This document shows positions 23,569-32,186 of a stretch of DNA of 64,000 bases, in pieces. Origin of the DNA: an uncultured Bacteroides sp. Its GTDB lineage: Bacteria; Bacteroidota; Bacteroidia; Bacteroidales; Bacteroidaceae. Position numbers and translations under genes: made by a program. Where the stretch lies: assembly GCF_947632445.1 (NCBI RefSeq), contig NZ_CANRPM010000009.1, forward strand, positions 1 to 64,000, read 5' to 3'. Under the pieces are notes generated by a model. The model saw nothing but the letters and a program-made list of their open reading frames with translations, had not been told where the DNA came from and searched no databases. Numbering within the stretch: position 1 is the stretch's first letter; the number at the start of each line of letters is the position of its first letter.

Positions 23569-25209
23569 ATGAAGCAGATTCAAGGTAAATCAGTTAATAT
23601 AGAAGAGGACATTGTTGGACGAATAACTTTCGAAAAGAATATATTTCAGCGTTCCAACGAAATATGGGTTAGTAAGGACACATCAAGTCCAGCGTTTGGA
23701 TATGTTGCGACAATTACGACAAAAGAAAACATTGCAAGTAATAGTAAGCCTTATTGTATAGTCAACAGCGTTAGAGACTTCAATGAAGGCGATGTGGTTA
23801 TAATCAATAAGCAAGGAGAAATAATCTTCTTATATGAAATTCAATCCCATCATAATGCGATAATGGCTACAGAACGATGCAACCATCGTTGCATTATGTG
23901 TCCCCAGCCGCCAGTTGTACAAGAAAAGGATAAAACGTCATTCAATCTGAAGCTGATTTCTCTATTTGACAAAAACACTCAGGAAATCGGTATAACAGGT
24001 GGAGAGCCTACACTTATTGGTGACAATTTATTCGTCCTGATAAACCATATAAAGAAAAAGCTTCCCAAAACAGCCATTAGTATTCTTTCAAATGGAGTCA
24101 AGTTTGCAGACAAGGGATATGCTATGAAACTGGCAAAATGCCGACATCATGATTTGCAGATTGATATTCCGCTTTTTTCAGATATTGCAGAAGAACACAA
24201 TCGTATTGTCGGAGCGAAAACTTTTTATAAAACCGTGCAAGGATTATATAATCTTGCATTGTTTCATCAACGAATAGGAATTAGAATAGTCGTCCATAAG
24301 CAAACCTATAAACGGCTGCCTCAGTTTGCAGATTACATTTACCACAACTTTCCATTTGTTGCGCAAGTTGCTTTTATGCAAATGGAAACGACCGGATTAG
24401 CAAAAGATCATTTCGATCAACTTTGGATAGACCCCTATGATTATAATGAAGAATTACGGGAAGCGGTCTTGTTACTCGCGGACAGAGGAATGAAGCCATA
24501 TATCTACAATGCGCAGTTATGCGTGTTACCCGAAGACATCAGATGTTATGCCCAGCAGTCTATTTCTGATTGGAAAGACATATACATTTCAGAGTGTGAT
24601 GGATGCGTATTGCAGGGTCAATGTGCTGGATTCTTCGAATCAAACCGCCTTCACCATAGCCAACATATAAAACCAAAGCTGAATTATACTCCTCAGCCGA
24701 AACCAATTGATGAAAACCAATCATTATCAGCTTTTGTAACGTCAGCCCTGACAAATATTGATATTGTTGGGAACAAAGTACTTGACATTCCTTGTGGATA
24801 TGGAAGATATACAATGTGGCTTGCTAAACAAGGGTTCAATGTGCTAGCGGTAGATATTGATGATGAAGCGATAGAGTATGTTTCAAATATCATTGCTCAA
24901 AATGGACTCACGGATGTACGTATAAAAAAGAAAGACATTCTTAATATCACGGATTCCAACGTTTGTGATGTTTTGATAAATATTCATCTTTATAACAAGA
25001 GTTTTATACCAATTTTTGCGAGGTTACTAAAGAAGAGTGGTGTTCTAATTATTGAGACTCCTGAGAATCGTGCAGGGAACTATATGGAATTGCCGAAAGA
25101 AGGAGAGTTGAGAGAGTTGTTATCGGAATCATTCGACATTCAAAAATACAAAGAGTCAAAACCAACCAACGGAAGTGTATCCGTTAAGGTTATAGCTATA
25201 AAAAAATAA
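23569..25209 (+). CDS. hxsC: HxsC-type radical SAM maturase fused to a methyltransferase domain
   Basis: 546 residues. Residues 1-100 form the HxsC N-terminal domain. The radical SAM motif is C104-NHR-C108-IM-C111, with G144-GEP as SAM contact. The HxsC end segment follows (CDGCVLQGQCAGFFESNRLH). From about 395 a class I methyltransferase domain is appended: VLDIPCGYGRYT (404-415, motif I), VLAVDIDDEAIEYV (motif post I), KSGVLIIETPEN (motif V region). As I know HxsC, it ends near residue 350-380, so the fusion is unusual. It may N- or C-methylate the modified peptide. Its stop overlaps the next start (TAATG). Confidence 0.82.
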   Translation: MKQIQGKSVNIEEDIVGRITFEKNIFQRSNEIWVSKDTSSPAFGYVATITTKENIASNSKPYCIVNSVRDFNEGDVVIINKQGEIIFLYEIQSHHNAIMATERCNHRCIMCPQPPVVQEKDKTSFNLKLISLFDKNTQEIGITGGEPTLIGDNLFVLINHIKKKLPKTAISILSNGVKFADKGYAMKLAKCRHHDLQIDIPLFSDIAEEHNRIVGAKTFYKTVQGLYNLALFHQRIGIRIVVHKQTYKRLPQFADYIYHNFPFVAQVAFMQMETTGLAKDHFDQLWIDPYDYNEELREAVLLLADRGMKPYIYNAQLCVLPEDIRCYAQQSISDWKDIYISECDGCVLQGQCAGFFESNRLHHSQHIKPKLNYTPQPKPIDENQSLSAFVTSALTNIDIVGNKVLDIPCGYGRYTMWLAKQGFNVLAVDIDDEAIEYVSNIIAQNGLTDVRIKKKDILNITDSNVCDVLINIHLYNKSFIPIFARLLKKSGVLIIETPENRAGNYMELPKEGELRELLSESFDIQKYKESKPTNGSVSVKVIAIKK

Positions 25210-25520
25210 TGATAAAGAAGAAAAAGCATTTGTTTAACTTTAAAAGGAGGTCTTATGAAAAAATAATTTTTTCGGTATCTGTTGTTTTTGTTAGTGTTAG
25301 CTTTGTGGCTAATGCGACAGATAGGGTTGTGGCTCTGTTTGCTAATCATGAAATTGAGCAACAAATTGAAGAACAAAGCCAGCAGCAATTGGTACTGCAA
25401 CCTGCTCTTAATTTTTCTAATCAAGACAGTTTCATGTCCCATAGCTCGCATGGCTCTCATGTTTTTCACAGCTTTCATAGTTCGCACAGATCACATAGCT
25501 TCCACTATTCTAGCAGATAG
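25209..25520 (+). CDS. His-Xaa-Ser precursor peptide 1 (HxsA-like)
   Basis: 103 residues if read from the ATG at 25209 that overlaps the hxsC stop. An excellent ribosome site (AAAGGAGG) instead precedes the ATG at 25255, which reads MKK and stops at once because its A-run has six A. With seven A it would enter the peptide frame as MKKIIFSVSVV. The peptide has a hydrophobic Sec-type leader cut near VANA, a Gln/Glu-rich spacer (EQQIEEQSQQQLVLQ) and a C-terminus of His-x-Ser/Phe units ending RSHSFHYSSR. It is the probable substrate of HxsB/HxsC. Translation by re-initiation or by slippage is possible. Confidence 0.75.
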   Translation: MIKKKKHLFNFKRRSYEKIIFSVSVVFVSVSFVANATDRVVALFANHEIEQQIEEQSQQQLVLQPALNFSNQDSFMSHSSHGSHVFHSFHSSHRSHSFHYSSR

Positions 25521-25674
25521 ATACTAGAAATACAATTGGGTGAGGGTGTTCCCCCAAAAAGCCATTTAATAAGGTTCAAGGGATGCCCTCTTTAAAAAGG
25601 TTGAGCAAAATATATCATCCGATATATCGTGTGTTAATTAACTGATTGTCTAACATTAAAAGAAGGAGGTATCA

Positions 25675-25923
25675 ATGAAGAAACTCTTATTCTTTGCAGT
25701 CTCTGCAATTCTTGCAGGAGCGAGCTACTGTACTTCTGTTGGAGAAAAGATTGTCGCTAAAGTAACAAACAGCGACACTCAAATCGAACAGCAGCAAGAA
25801 CAGACGTTGGTGCTGGAACAGTCCTCTGCCGAGTTTAATCTACTCGCAAGCCACAGTTCCCATAGCTCTCACAGCTCTCACAGCTCTCACAGCTCGCATC
25901 GTTCTCATTATTCGAGCAGATAA
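25675..25923 (+). CDS. His-Xaa-Ser precursor peptide 2 (HxsA-like)
   Basis: 82 residues from an ATG with a strong ribosome site (AAGGAGG). A Sec-type leader (MKKLLFFAVSAILAGAS) and a spacer (QIEQQQEQTLVLEQ), similar to that of peptide 1, precede a C-terminal array with HSS five times in a row, then HRS and HYSSR. The periodic His-Ser pattern is the defining substrate signature of the His-Xaa-Ser systems. The product is probably modified in the cytoplasm by HxsB/HxsC and then exported. The terminator at 25948 ends the operon. Its biological activity is unknown. Confidence 0.85.
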   Translation: MKKLLFFAVSAILAGASYCTSVGEKIVAKVTNSDTQIEQQQEQTLVLEQSSAEFNLLASHSSHSSHSSHSSHSSHRSHYSSR

Positions 25924-25947
25924 ATTGTAGAGCTAAATGATTTTCCG

Positions 25948-25978
25948 GTGCGCCTGATTTTTATTGGGCGCACTTTTA
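25948..25978 (+). terminator. Rho-independent terminator of the Hxs operon
   Basis: GTGCGCC (25948-25954) and GGCGCAC (25967-25973) form a perfect stem, followed by TTTTAA. It marks the operon end. Confidence 0.9.
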
Positions 25979-26021
25979 ATGTTCTCTAAGAAGTTTCTCG
26001 ATTTCAAAGGCTCACAATCAT

Positions 26022-26215
26022 CTACATTATCGGGTGTATACATGAAAATAAGGATTTTACTTTGTCATTGATTATCAGATATAATACGTGATTGGATTTA
26101 TTGCAATACCGACCTGCCCGGCCTTCAATCATATATTTCCCTGTTGTAAGGCAAATTTCTTGCAAAAATCATCGGCTAAACAATAAATCTCTATAACTTT
26201 GGACTTTGGAAGCAT
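26022..26215 (-). pseudogene. Transposase N-terminal remnant (IS982-like), copy A
   Basis: The minus strand from ATG 26215 reads MLPKSKVIEIYCLADDFCKK FALQQ and then shifts frame, continuing KYMIEGRAGRYCNKSNHVL to a stop at 26022. The opening resembles IS982-family transposases (KVIEIFCIADEFCK type). The family name is a resemblance call. Most of the transposase and the other end of the element are absent. Confidence 0.6.
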
Positions 26216-26289
26216 CGCGATAATCATTTAAATGGTATAATTCAATACTATAAGTTGAATGCTTTTACCGCTATGTTCCTATTAATCAA
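26113..26289. repeat. 177-bp direct repeat upstream of the DUF1016 gene
   Basis: It matches 27797-27973 with only scattered substitutions and equal length, same orientation. It contains a transposase start and its upstream region. The pair brackets the DUF1016 gene at 26341. Confidence 0.9.
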
Positions 26290-26340
26290 GAAAACAATTT
26301 TAATTTTATATTGAGTTCATGTGAAATAGATTTGAGCAAC

Positions 26341-27516
26341 ATGATGCAACAGACTAACAACATATCCGTAATCTATACAGAGGCGGCGGAAACGATTAAA
26401 ACCGCTATACTGCAAGGTCAGTATGAGGTTTTGAAAGGAGAGAACCGCATTCAGCTGGCCGTGTATTACAGCGTAGGTAAGTATGTGTCACAAAATTCAC
26501 GAAAGGGGAAATGGGGAACTGGTGCGCTCGCAAGCATAAGCAATCACCTCAGAAAAATACTTCCGGGATTGCGTGGTTTTTCGGCCGAAAGCCTTAAAAA
26601 AATGAGGTTGTTCTATGAGGCGTGGGATATGCTGGATAGCAGTCTGCACAAATCTTCTAATTCGGTAATTGCAATTACCGAATTAGAAGAAATGTCACGA
26701 CCAGTAATTACGATTACCGAAACTGAGCAAATAGACATATACCATGCAATGGCTATTCCCAATACCGCAGACTTCCCGGTGATGGAGTTCCTGGCCGTGC
26801 CGTTTACACATCATACAAGAATTATAAGCAAGGTAAAGGAACTGCAAGAACGATACTATTACATTCGGAGGTGTGCGCAAGAGCACCTATCTGTGGAAAC
26901 TCTTGTAAAACTCATTGACAATAATGCCTTTGCCAGCCAACAACACCTTTCCAACAACTTTTCGAAAACGATGCTTGATGCAAAGGAGGCTCGCAGAGCT
27001 GTAATGATGTTCAAGGATGAGTACGCACTCGACTTTATCAATGTGGAAGAAATCGGGGAACGTGAAAGTGAAGACATAGACGAGCGATTGGTGGAACAAC
27101 AGATTGTCCAAAATATCAAGCGGTTCATTATGACCTTTGGACGTGATTTCGCTTTTATAGGTAATCAATATCACTTGGAGGTTTATGGCGTAGAGCATTT
27201 CCCTGATTTGCTTTTCTTCAATCGCGAATTGAATGCAATGGTATGTGTGGAACTAAAGACAGGTTCTTTCAAGCCTGGGTATCTTGGGCAACTCATGGCC
27301 TATCTGCGTATTTTGGACGATCATGTGAAAAAACCGCATGAAAACCCAACCATAGGGATTGTGCTATGCAAAGAGGCTGATAAAGAATATGTGGAATATG
27401 TCATCCAAGACTACAACAAGCCTATGGGTGTCGCCACTTATACAACTTCGGCGGATATGCCCGAAAAATTGCGTAACGCTTTACCTGATATTGAGGAATT
27501 GAAGAAATTATTGTAA
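26341..27516 (+). CDS. DUF1016 family PD-(D/E)XK nuclease (YhcG-like)
   Basis: 391 residues from the ATG at 26341; the earlier in-frame TTG at 26311 is unlikely. The DUF1016 N-terminal domain (IRQL-AVYYSVGKYVSQNSRKG, WGTGALASISNHLRKILPG) is followed by the nuclease domain with D289 in FPDLLFF and E304-L-K306 in VCVELK. It is a distant homologue of the NBU2-borne protein at 7314. Its linker encodes two similar segments (SVIAITELEE, PVITITETEQ) over a 38-bp perfect DNA palindrome. The gene is single and flanked by direct repeats, as expected for a recently moved cassette. A DNA-processing or defence role is only inferred. Confidence 0.82.
   Translation: MMQQTNNISVIYTEAAETIKTAILQGQYEVLKGENRIQLAVYYSVGKYVSQNSRKGKWGTGALASISNHLRKILPGLRGFSAESLKKMRLFYEAWDMLDSSLHKSSNSVIAITELEEMSRPVITITETEQIDIYHAMAIPNTADFPVMEFLAVPFTHHTRIISKVKELQERYYYIRRCAQEHLSVETLVKLIDNNAFASQQHLSNNFSKTMLDAKEARRAVMMFKDEYALDFINVEEIGERESEDIDERLVEQQIVQNIKRFIMTFGRDFAFIGNQYHLEVYGVEHFPDLLFFNRELNAMVCVELKTGSFKPGYLGQLMAYLRILDDHVKKPHENPTIGIVLCKEADKEYVEYVIQDYNKPMGVATYTTSADMPEKLRNALPDIEELKKLL
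26653..26690. repeat. 38-bp perfect palindrome within the DUF1016 gene
   Basis: The half-site TCTTCTAATTCGGTAATTG (26653-26671) is followed directly by its exact reverse complement (26672-26690). It lies inside an open reading frame, in the linker between the two protein domains. Confidence 0.95.
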
Positions 27517-27796
27517 ATCGCGAGATTATTACTATGGAACTGAAAAAAATAGATATGGCGAAATTGCGGATATTATGGGCGGAGTAGTATATCAGCCTTC
27601 TGATATTTGTGATAGGGTGTAAGAATTCTTCGTGGTGGGAATATTCAATCTCAAAGTATCATAATGAAGGCTGATAATATTTCCCTCCGGGTCATGTCCC
27701 ATTTGAGATCGGACTGTGGGCTTCTGTCACCGCCTACAATCTTTCCGTAAGGAGAACAACAAGCATAAAAAACATTGTGAGGTTTTGCAAAGGCGG

Positions 27797-27973
27797 CCTG
27801 CTCGGTCTTCAATCATATATTTCCCTGTTGCAAGGCAATTTTCTTGCAAAAATCATCGGCCAAACAATAAATCTCTATAACTTTGGACTTTGGAAGCATC
27901 GCGATAATCATTTAAATGGTATAATTCAATACTATAAATTGAATGCTTTTACCGTTATGTTTCTACTAATCAA
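27797..27973. repeat. 177-bp direct repeat downstream of the DUF1016 gene
   Basis: Second copy of 26113-26289, same orientation and length. Read on the minus strand from 27899 it again encodes MLPKSKVIEIYCLADDFCKK before a frameshift, so it too is a decayed transposase start. Between it and the DUF1016 stop lies about 280 bases without a gene, with an 11-bp inverted repeat (TATCAGCCTTC/GAAGGCTGATA). Confidence 0.88.
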
Positions 27974-28008
27974 ATGAATAAATTAATCTCTATTTCGAGC
28001 TTACTTTT

Positions 28009-29139
28009 ATGAATAATACTTATCCCCGATTGGAATCACTGGATGCTCTTCGTGGTTTCGATTTATTTTTCTTAGTAGCCTTAGGCCCCGTAATGTCGTC
28101 ATTGCTTCATGCTACAGACACAGAATGGGCCAATCATTGTACGTGGATGTTTACTCATGTCAAATGGACCGGTTTTTCTCCTTGGGATTTAATCATGCCG
28201 TTATTCCTTTTCATGTCGGGCACCTCCATGCCTTTCGCATTAGCCCGCTATCGGGATATGCCTGATAAAAGGCCCTTGTTACGTCGACTATTCAAGAGAG
28301 TATTGCTCCTTTGGCTTTTCGGCATGATTTGCCAAGGGAATTTACTGGCATTAAATCCAAAGCAGATTTATCTGTTTTCCAATACATTACAGGCTATCGC
28401 CGTTGGCTATATCGTAACTGCTTTACTTTTTCTGTACACTAACCGTAAAACCCAAATCATTACAGCCGTCCTGCTGCTTCTCGTTTATTGGGCAGGAATG
28501 CAATTCATATCCATAGACGGTTATGGATCCGGTAACTATACACCGCAAAGGAATTGGGCCGAATGGCTGGACATCACTGTATTAGGACGCTTTCGTGACA
28601 CAGCGCAAATTGTGAACGGACAAGTGACCATGGCTCCTTGGTATCATTACACTTGGCTTTGGAGTAGCCTAAACTTTATCGTTACTGTGCTGACCGGATT
28701 GTTTGCCGGATACATCGCTAAGGATCGGATGGAAGAGAAACGTAAATTAAAACTCTATTTCGGCCTCGGCTTCACAATGGTCGCGGCTGGCTGGATCTGG
28801 AATTTCCAGATGCCCGTCATCAAAACGATTTGGACCAGTTCGATGGTATTGGTCAGCAGTGGCTACTGTTTCCTGTTGATGGGGCTCTTCTATTATTGGA
28901 TTGACTACAAAGGTCACCGCTCAGGCATCACTTGTCTCAAGGTGTACGGCATGAACTCCATCGTGGCCTATATGTTGGCTAATGTCATTAATTTCAGATG
29001 TATGGGAGAATCGTTGTTCTATGGATTGGAACAGTTCTTAGGCGATTTCTATCCGGCTCTGATAGAAAGCGTGAATGCCGCTGTCATCTATTACATTTTA
29101 TGGGTCATGTACAAGAACAGGATTTTCCTAAAAGTATAA
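28009..29139 (+). CDS. NagX-like membrane acyltransferase (DUF5009 / HGSNAT family)
   Basis: 376 residues with about ten membrane helices. It begins PRLESLDALRGFDLFFLVAL, where LDALRGF is the family signature. The conserved His is in WANHCTWMFTHVKWTGFSPW. HFSPWDLIMPLFLFMSG-type sequence identifies the COG4299 group, relatives of heparan-alpha-glucosaminide N-acetyltransferase. These proteins are thought to acetylate amino sugars across the inner membrane. In Bacteroides such genes often sit in glycan loci, but here the gene has no glycan neighbours. The acyl donor and acceptor are not determined. Confidence 0.85.
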   Translation: MNNTYPRLESLDALRGFDLFFLVALGPVMSSLLHATDTEWANHCTWMFTHVKWTGFSPWDLIMPLFLFMSGTSMPFALARYRDMPDKRPLLRRLFKRVLLLWLFGMICQGNLLALNPKQIYLFSNTLQAIAVGYIVTALLFLYTNRKTQIITAVLLLLVYWAGMQFISIDGYGSGNYTPQRNWAEWLDITVLGRFRDTAQIVNGQVTMAPWYHYTWLWSSLNFIVTVLTGLFAGYIAKDRMEEKRKLKLYFGLGFTMVAAGWIWNFQMPVIKTIWTSSMVLVSSGYCFLLMGLFYYWIDYKGHRSGITCLKVYGMNSIVAYMLANVINFRCMGESLFYGLEQFLGDFYPALIESVNAAVIYYILWVMYKNRIFLKV

Positions 29140-29287
29140 CAATGAAATGCGGCAAACATGATCAATCGCAATCCATTCGCCACATCAACTTTAACATAAA
29201 GAACAGATAGATGCAACGAACGATGCGCGTAATGTTGGGGTCTTTGGCCAAGATGTCGTGACAGAGGTAGAGATACAGGGCAACGGT

Positions 29288-29953
29288 TCAGGCAAATAGC
29301 TTTTCGGCTGCCGGGATGACGATTTCCCCGCGATGCAGTTCCAGCAGTCCCTTGTCCTGCATGTTGTTCAGGGCTTTTGATACGCCGTTGCGCGTATCGT
29401 TCACAATGGTAGCCAGATCTTCCATCTTTATTTTCAGCGATTTGCTTCCTTGCAGTCTTTTTAGGTGTGTACGTATGAAGTTGCTGATGCGTGCTTCTAT
29501 GTTGTCAGGCGTATATCCCCACGTACTTTTGTTCAATAATTGCAGTTGGCTGCTGACGATGTTCAGATAGTTGAGTCGGAAAATTTCGTATTTCAGCAGG
29601 TCGTTGATTACCGCTTCCTTGTTGATGCTGATGCTATTGATAGGAGTGGTAGCCGTATATCTGGCCGAATAAGTGGTATAAAGTCCGAATAATGATTGCG
29701 GTTCGATCAGATAGGGAGCTTCAAAATATTCAGTCAGGCTGTAGTGCTCTTGCACCGATTTAGTGGTGGCCGCTATGTTCCCGTTTAGAATGAATATAAG
29801 CCTATCGCACGGAGTACCTTCTTGAACAAGCGTCTCTCCCGTTTTCTGTTTGGCGAAATGTAGCTTTACTTTTTCCAGAATACGAGTGAAATCCTCTACG
29901 GCAAATCCTTGGAATAGGGGAAGTTGCAATAAAATATCAAATATCGTGTTCAT
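29288..29953 (-). CDS. Crp/Fnr family transcriptional regulator
   Basis: 221 residues from the ATG at 29953, preceded by an AAGGGA ribosome site; the in-frame codon at 30004 lacks one. The N-terminal cyclic-nucleotide-binding fold (about 10-120, LPLFQGFAVEDFTRILEKVK, CDRLIFILNGNIA) is followed by a helix-turn-helix (KMEDLATIVNDTRNGVSKAL). The PRRLxR phosphate cassette of cAMP-binding members is absent, so the ligand is unknown. There are no cysteines placed as in Fnr. It is a single gene, transcribed away from the acyltransferase. Such proteins in Bacteroides often control stress or redox genes. Confidence 0.85.
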   Translation of the reverse strand: MNTIFDILLQLPLFQGFAVEDFTRILEKVKLHFAKQKTGETLVQEGTPCDRLIFILNGNIAATTKSVQEHYSLTEYFEAPYLIEPQSLFGLYTTYSARYTATTPINSISINKEAVINDLLKYEIFRLNYLNIVSSQLQLLNKSTWGYTPDNIEARISNFIRTHLKRLQGSKSLKIKMEDLATIVNDTRNGVSKALNNMQDKGLLELHRGEIVIPAAEKLFA

Positions 29954-30153
29954 AAAAGTCCCTTTCTGTTTTGAAACAAAAATACTCATTATTGGCGGCT
30001 GCAACCTTCTGGTCCCCTTTCCTTTTTGTTTTTTTATTATTTCTTATAAATGCTATTCAATCTGTTCCTTTCCACTTGTAACGTGAAAATTGGATCGTTT
30101 TTATTCGCCGGAAAAGGGAGAAACCAACTAAAGCAGATGCCTGTTTTTTTACA

Positions 30154-31659
30154 CTATCTGTTTTTCCAGAAACTGGGATAGAACAACAACAGGACGCAGA
30201 ACATTTCCAAGCGGCCAATTAGCATCAGGAATGACAGAAACCACTTGGCGGCATCGGGTAGCGTGTCCCATGAGAAAGCAGGGCCGTAATTACCCAATCC
30301 CGGACCTACGTTACTGATACTTGAAACACTAATACTGAAAGCTTCGTCGAAGTTGACACCCAGAAATATCAGAATTGCCCAGCAGACGAGTATGATAAGC
30401 ATGTAGAGGCTGATAAAAAAAGCTACAGCCATAACTGTACTCGGTGGGGTGGCTTGTTTGTTGATTCGTATTGGAAGAACGGCATTGGGATGCAGTAGCT
30501 TTTTGAAGTGATTTCGGATACCTTTAGCCATGATCATCAGGCGCAGGTTCTTGATACCTCCGGCCGTTGAACCTGTACATCCGCCTGCCATCATGGCAAA
30601 AATAAGCAGTACCCAGGTGAATGGCGGCCATAGATCGTAATTGTCAGTATTGAACCCGCAGGAGGTATGAATACTGGCTACCTGGAAAAGTGATTTACGA
30701 AAAGCTTCTTCGATACCATAATTGTTGCAGACCACCAGTGAGGCTGCGATGATGAAAATCAATAAGAAAATGGAGCAGATGAACCACCGAAGTTCTTCAT
30801 CATGCAGAAACTTTGTGGCTTTCCCTTTAAGAAGCATATAGAAAAGGGCAAAGTTGAAACTACAGATAATCATGAAGAACGAGATTACATATTCGATGAA
30901 GGGGGAGTTCCAATAAGCTATACTGGCTTGCTTGGTGGAGTAGCCGCCGGTAGAGGTAGTGGTAAAGGCGTGGCAGATGGCATCAAACCAATTCATTCCG
31001 CCAATGTGGAGAAGGAAGGTTACGACAGCTGTGAGCAGAAGGTACACTCCCCAAATCCATTTGACCATGATACTGATCTTCGGGTGGAGTTTGTGTTGAG
31101 TGACACCTGTCGCTTCGGCTGAAAAAAGCTGTACGTTGCCTTCACTGAAAATTGGCAGGATAGCAATGGCGAAACAGACAATACCCAATCCGCCTATCCA
31201 TTGGGTAAAGCTACGCCAAAAGAGGATGCCATGCGATTGGGCATCAATATTATCCATGATTGTAGCTCCTGTTGTTGTAAATCCTGAGATGGTTTCAAAG
31301 AAAGCATTGCTGATGCTGTCTACACTGCCGCTCAGGTAGAAAGGCAACATGCCGAAAACTGAAAAAAGCAGCCAGGACAGACTGGCAATACAATAACCGT
31401 CGCGTTTGCTGACCTTGCGTTCCGCACCACGGCTCAGTAGGATCAAAAGGATGCCGACAAGGGTATTGATGGCAGCAGTTTGCAAGAAAGTGAATGTTTC
31501 CGGTTCTTGATATATCCAAGCTACCAGTGCACAAATCAGAAACATGGTAGTTTCTACAAATAGTAGGATACCCAGCACCCGTGCGATCATTTTTTTGTTG
31601 ATGAGGCTGTTCTTCCTTTTTGATCGGTCGTATAATGTATCAGCTATAAACCCTTCCAT
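30154..31659 (-). CDS. trkH: TrkH family potassium uptake protein
   Basis: 501 residues from the ATG at 31659 (AGGA ribosome site 8 bases before). A TTG further up at 31731 is in frame but unlikely. The four pore-loop repeats of the Trk/Ktr family are visible as SGFTTTGAT, TTSTGGYST, SCGFNTDN and a diverged fourth (NVGPGLGN). GGxTGSTAGGIK is the intramembrane segment. It forms the inner-membrane K+ channel subunit and normally works with cytoplasmic TrkA, which is not in this window. In Bacteroides trkA is usually nearby; its absence may only reflect genome order. Confidence 0.9.
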   Translation of the reverse strand: MEGFIADTLYDRSKRKNSLINKKMIARVLGILLFVETTMFLICALVAWIYQEPETFTFLQTAAINTLVGILLILLSRGAERKVSKRDGYCIASLSWLLFSVFGMLPFYLSGSVDSISNAFFETISGFTTTGATIMDNIDAQSHGILFWRSFTQWIGGLGIVCFAIAILPIFSEGNVQLFSAEATGVTQHKLHPKISIMVKWIWGVYLLLTAVVTFLLHIGGMNWFDAICHAFTTTSTGGYSTKQASIAYWNSPFIEYVISFFMIICSFNFALFYMLLKGKATKFLHDEELRWFICSIFLLIFIIAASLVVCNNYGIEEAFRKSLFQVASIHTSCGFNTDNYDLWPPFTWVLLIFAMMAGGCTGSTAGGIKNLRLMIMAKGIRNHFKKLLHPNAVLPIRINKQATPPSTVMAVAFFISLYMLIILVCWAILIFLGVNFDEAFSISVSSISNVGPGLGNYGPAFSWDTLPDAAKWFLSFLMLIGRLEMFCVLLLFYPSFWKNR

Positions 31660-32098
31660 ATTTCCTGGTATAGTTTGATAATCTCTTATTTCGTGAGGGA
31701 GGGATACGGTAAAATCTGTGATCCTTTGCAAAACTGTGCCTGAAATCAGTCAATCAGTTTTAGTTCATTTCACAGGTGCAACCTCGTCTCTGTCTTTGTG
31801 CGTCGAAACTACAAGAATCAAGTAATCAATCGTTTGCGCATGTCAAGTAACTCTTTGGACAAAAGTATATCAAAATAATCGAACCGCAAAGGAATCGTTG
31901 CACAAATTCATTGCCAATCGGAAAATCATTTATCTCGGTCGGGACATACAGAATAGCGTAAAGAGGATCATGACGGACAATCATAAAAAATTGTAGAAGT
32001 CGCAAGGCATTTTAGCCTTTCAACTTCCGCAATAACACGAATATGGGTGCCCTATATGGGTGATATACCTTACATCGTCATCGGTTGCATAAGGGTCG

Positions 32099-32127
32099 GA
32101 GGACAACAAACATCCTCCCTTTTTTAT
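32099..32127 (+). terminator. Terminator-like hairpin in an otherwise gene-free stretch
   Basis: GGAGGA (32099-32104) and TCCTCC (32114-32119) followed by CTTTTTT. The stretch 31660-32842 has no credible gene: it holds this hairpin, a MITE (32187-32395) and the intergenic repeat (32446-32697). An undetected small RNA upstream of the hairpin is possible. Confidence 0.4.
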
Positions 32128-32186
32128 CAGCTATCTTGTCTATGAAAGCTTCCAAATCACTTTGGAAATAATCCGGGAGGGGGCTT

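Noticed and set aside
25852-25910. Short tandem DNA repeat as CRISPR or satellite
   Set aside because: The repeat follows the codon period and encodes the His-Ser array of a precursor peptide.
27777-27977. 66-codon plus-strand frame before the acyltransferase gene
   Set aside because: It lies on the complementary strand of a transposase remnant and inside a duplicated repeat.
31660-31731. Longer TrkH start at a TTG codon
   Set aside because: It has no ribosome site, while the ATG at 31659 has AGGA at the right distance.
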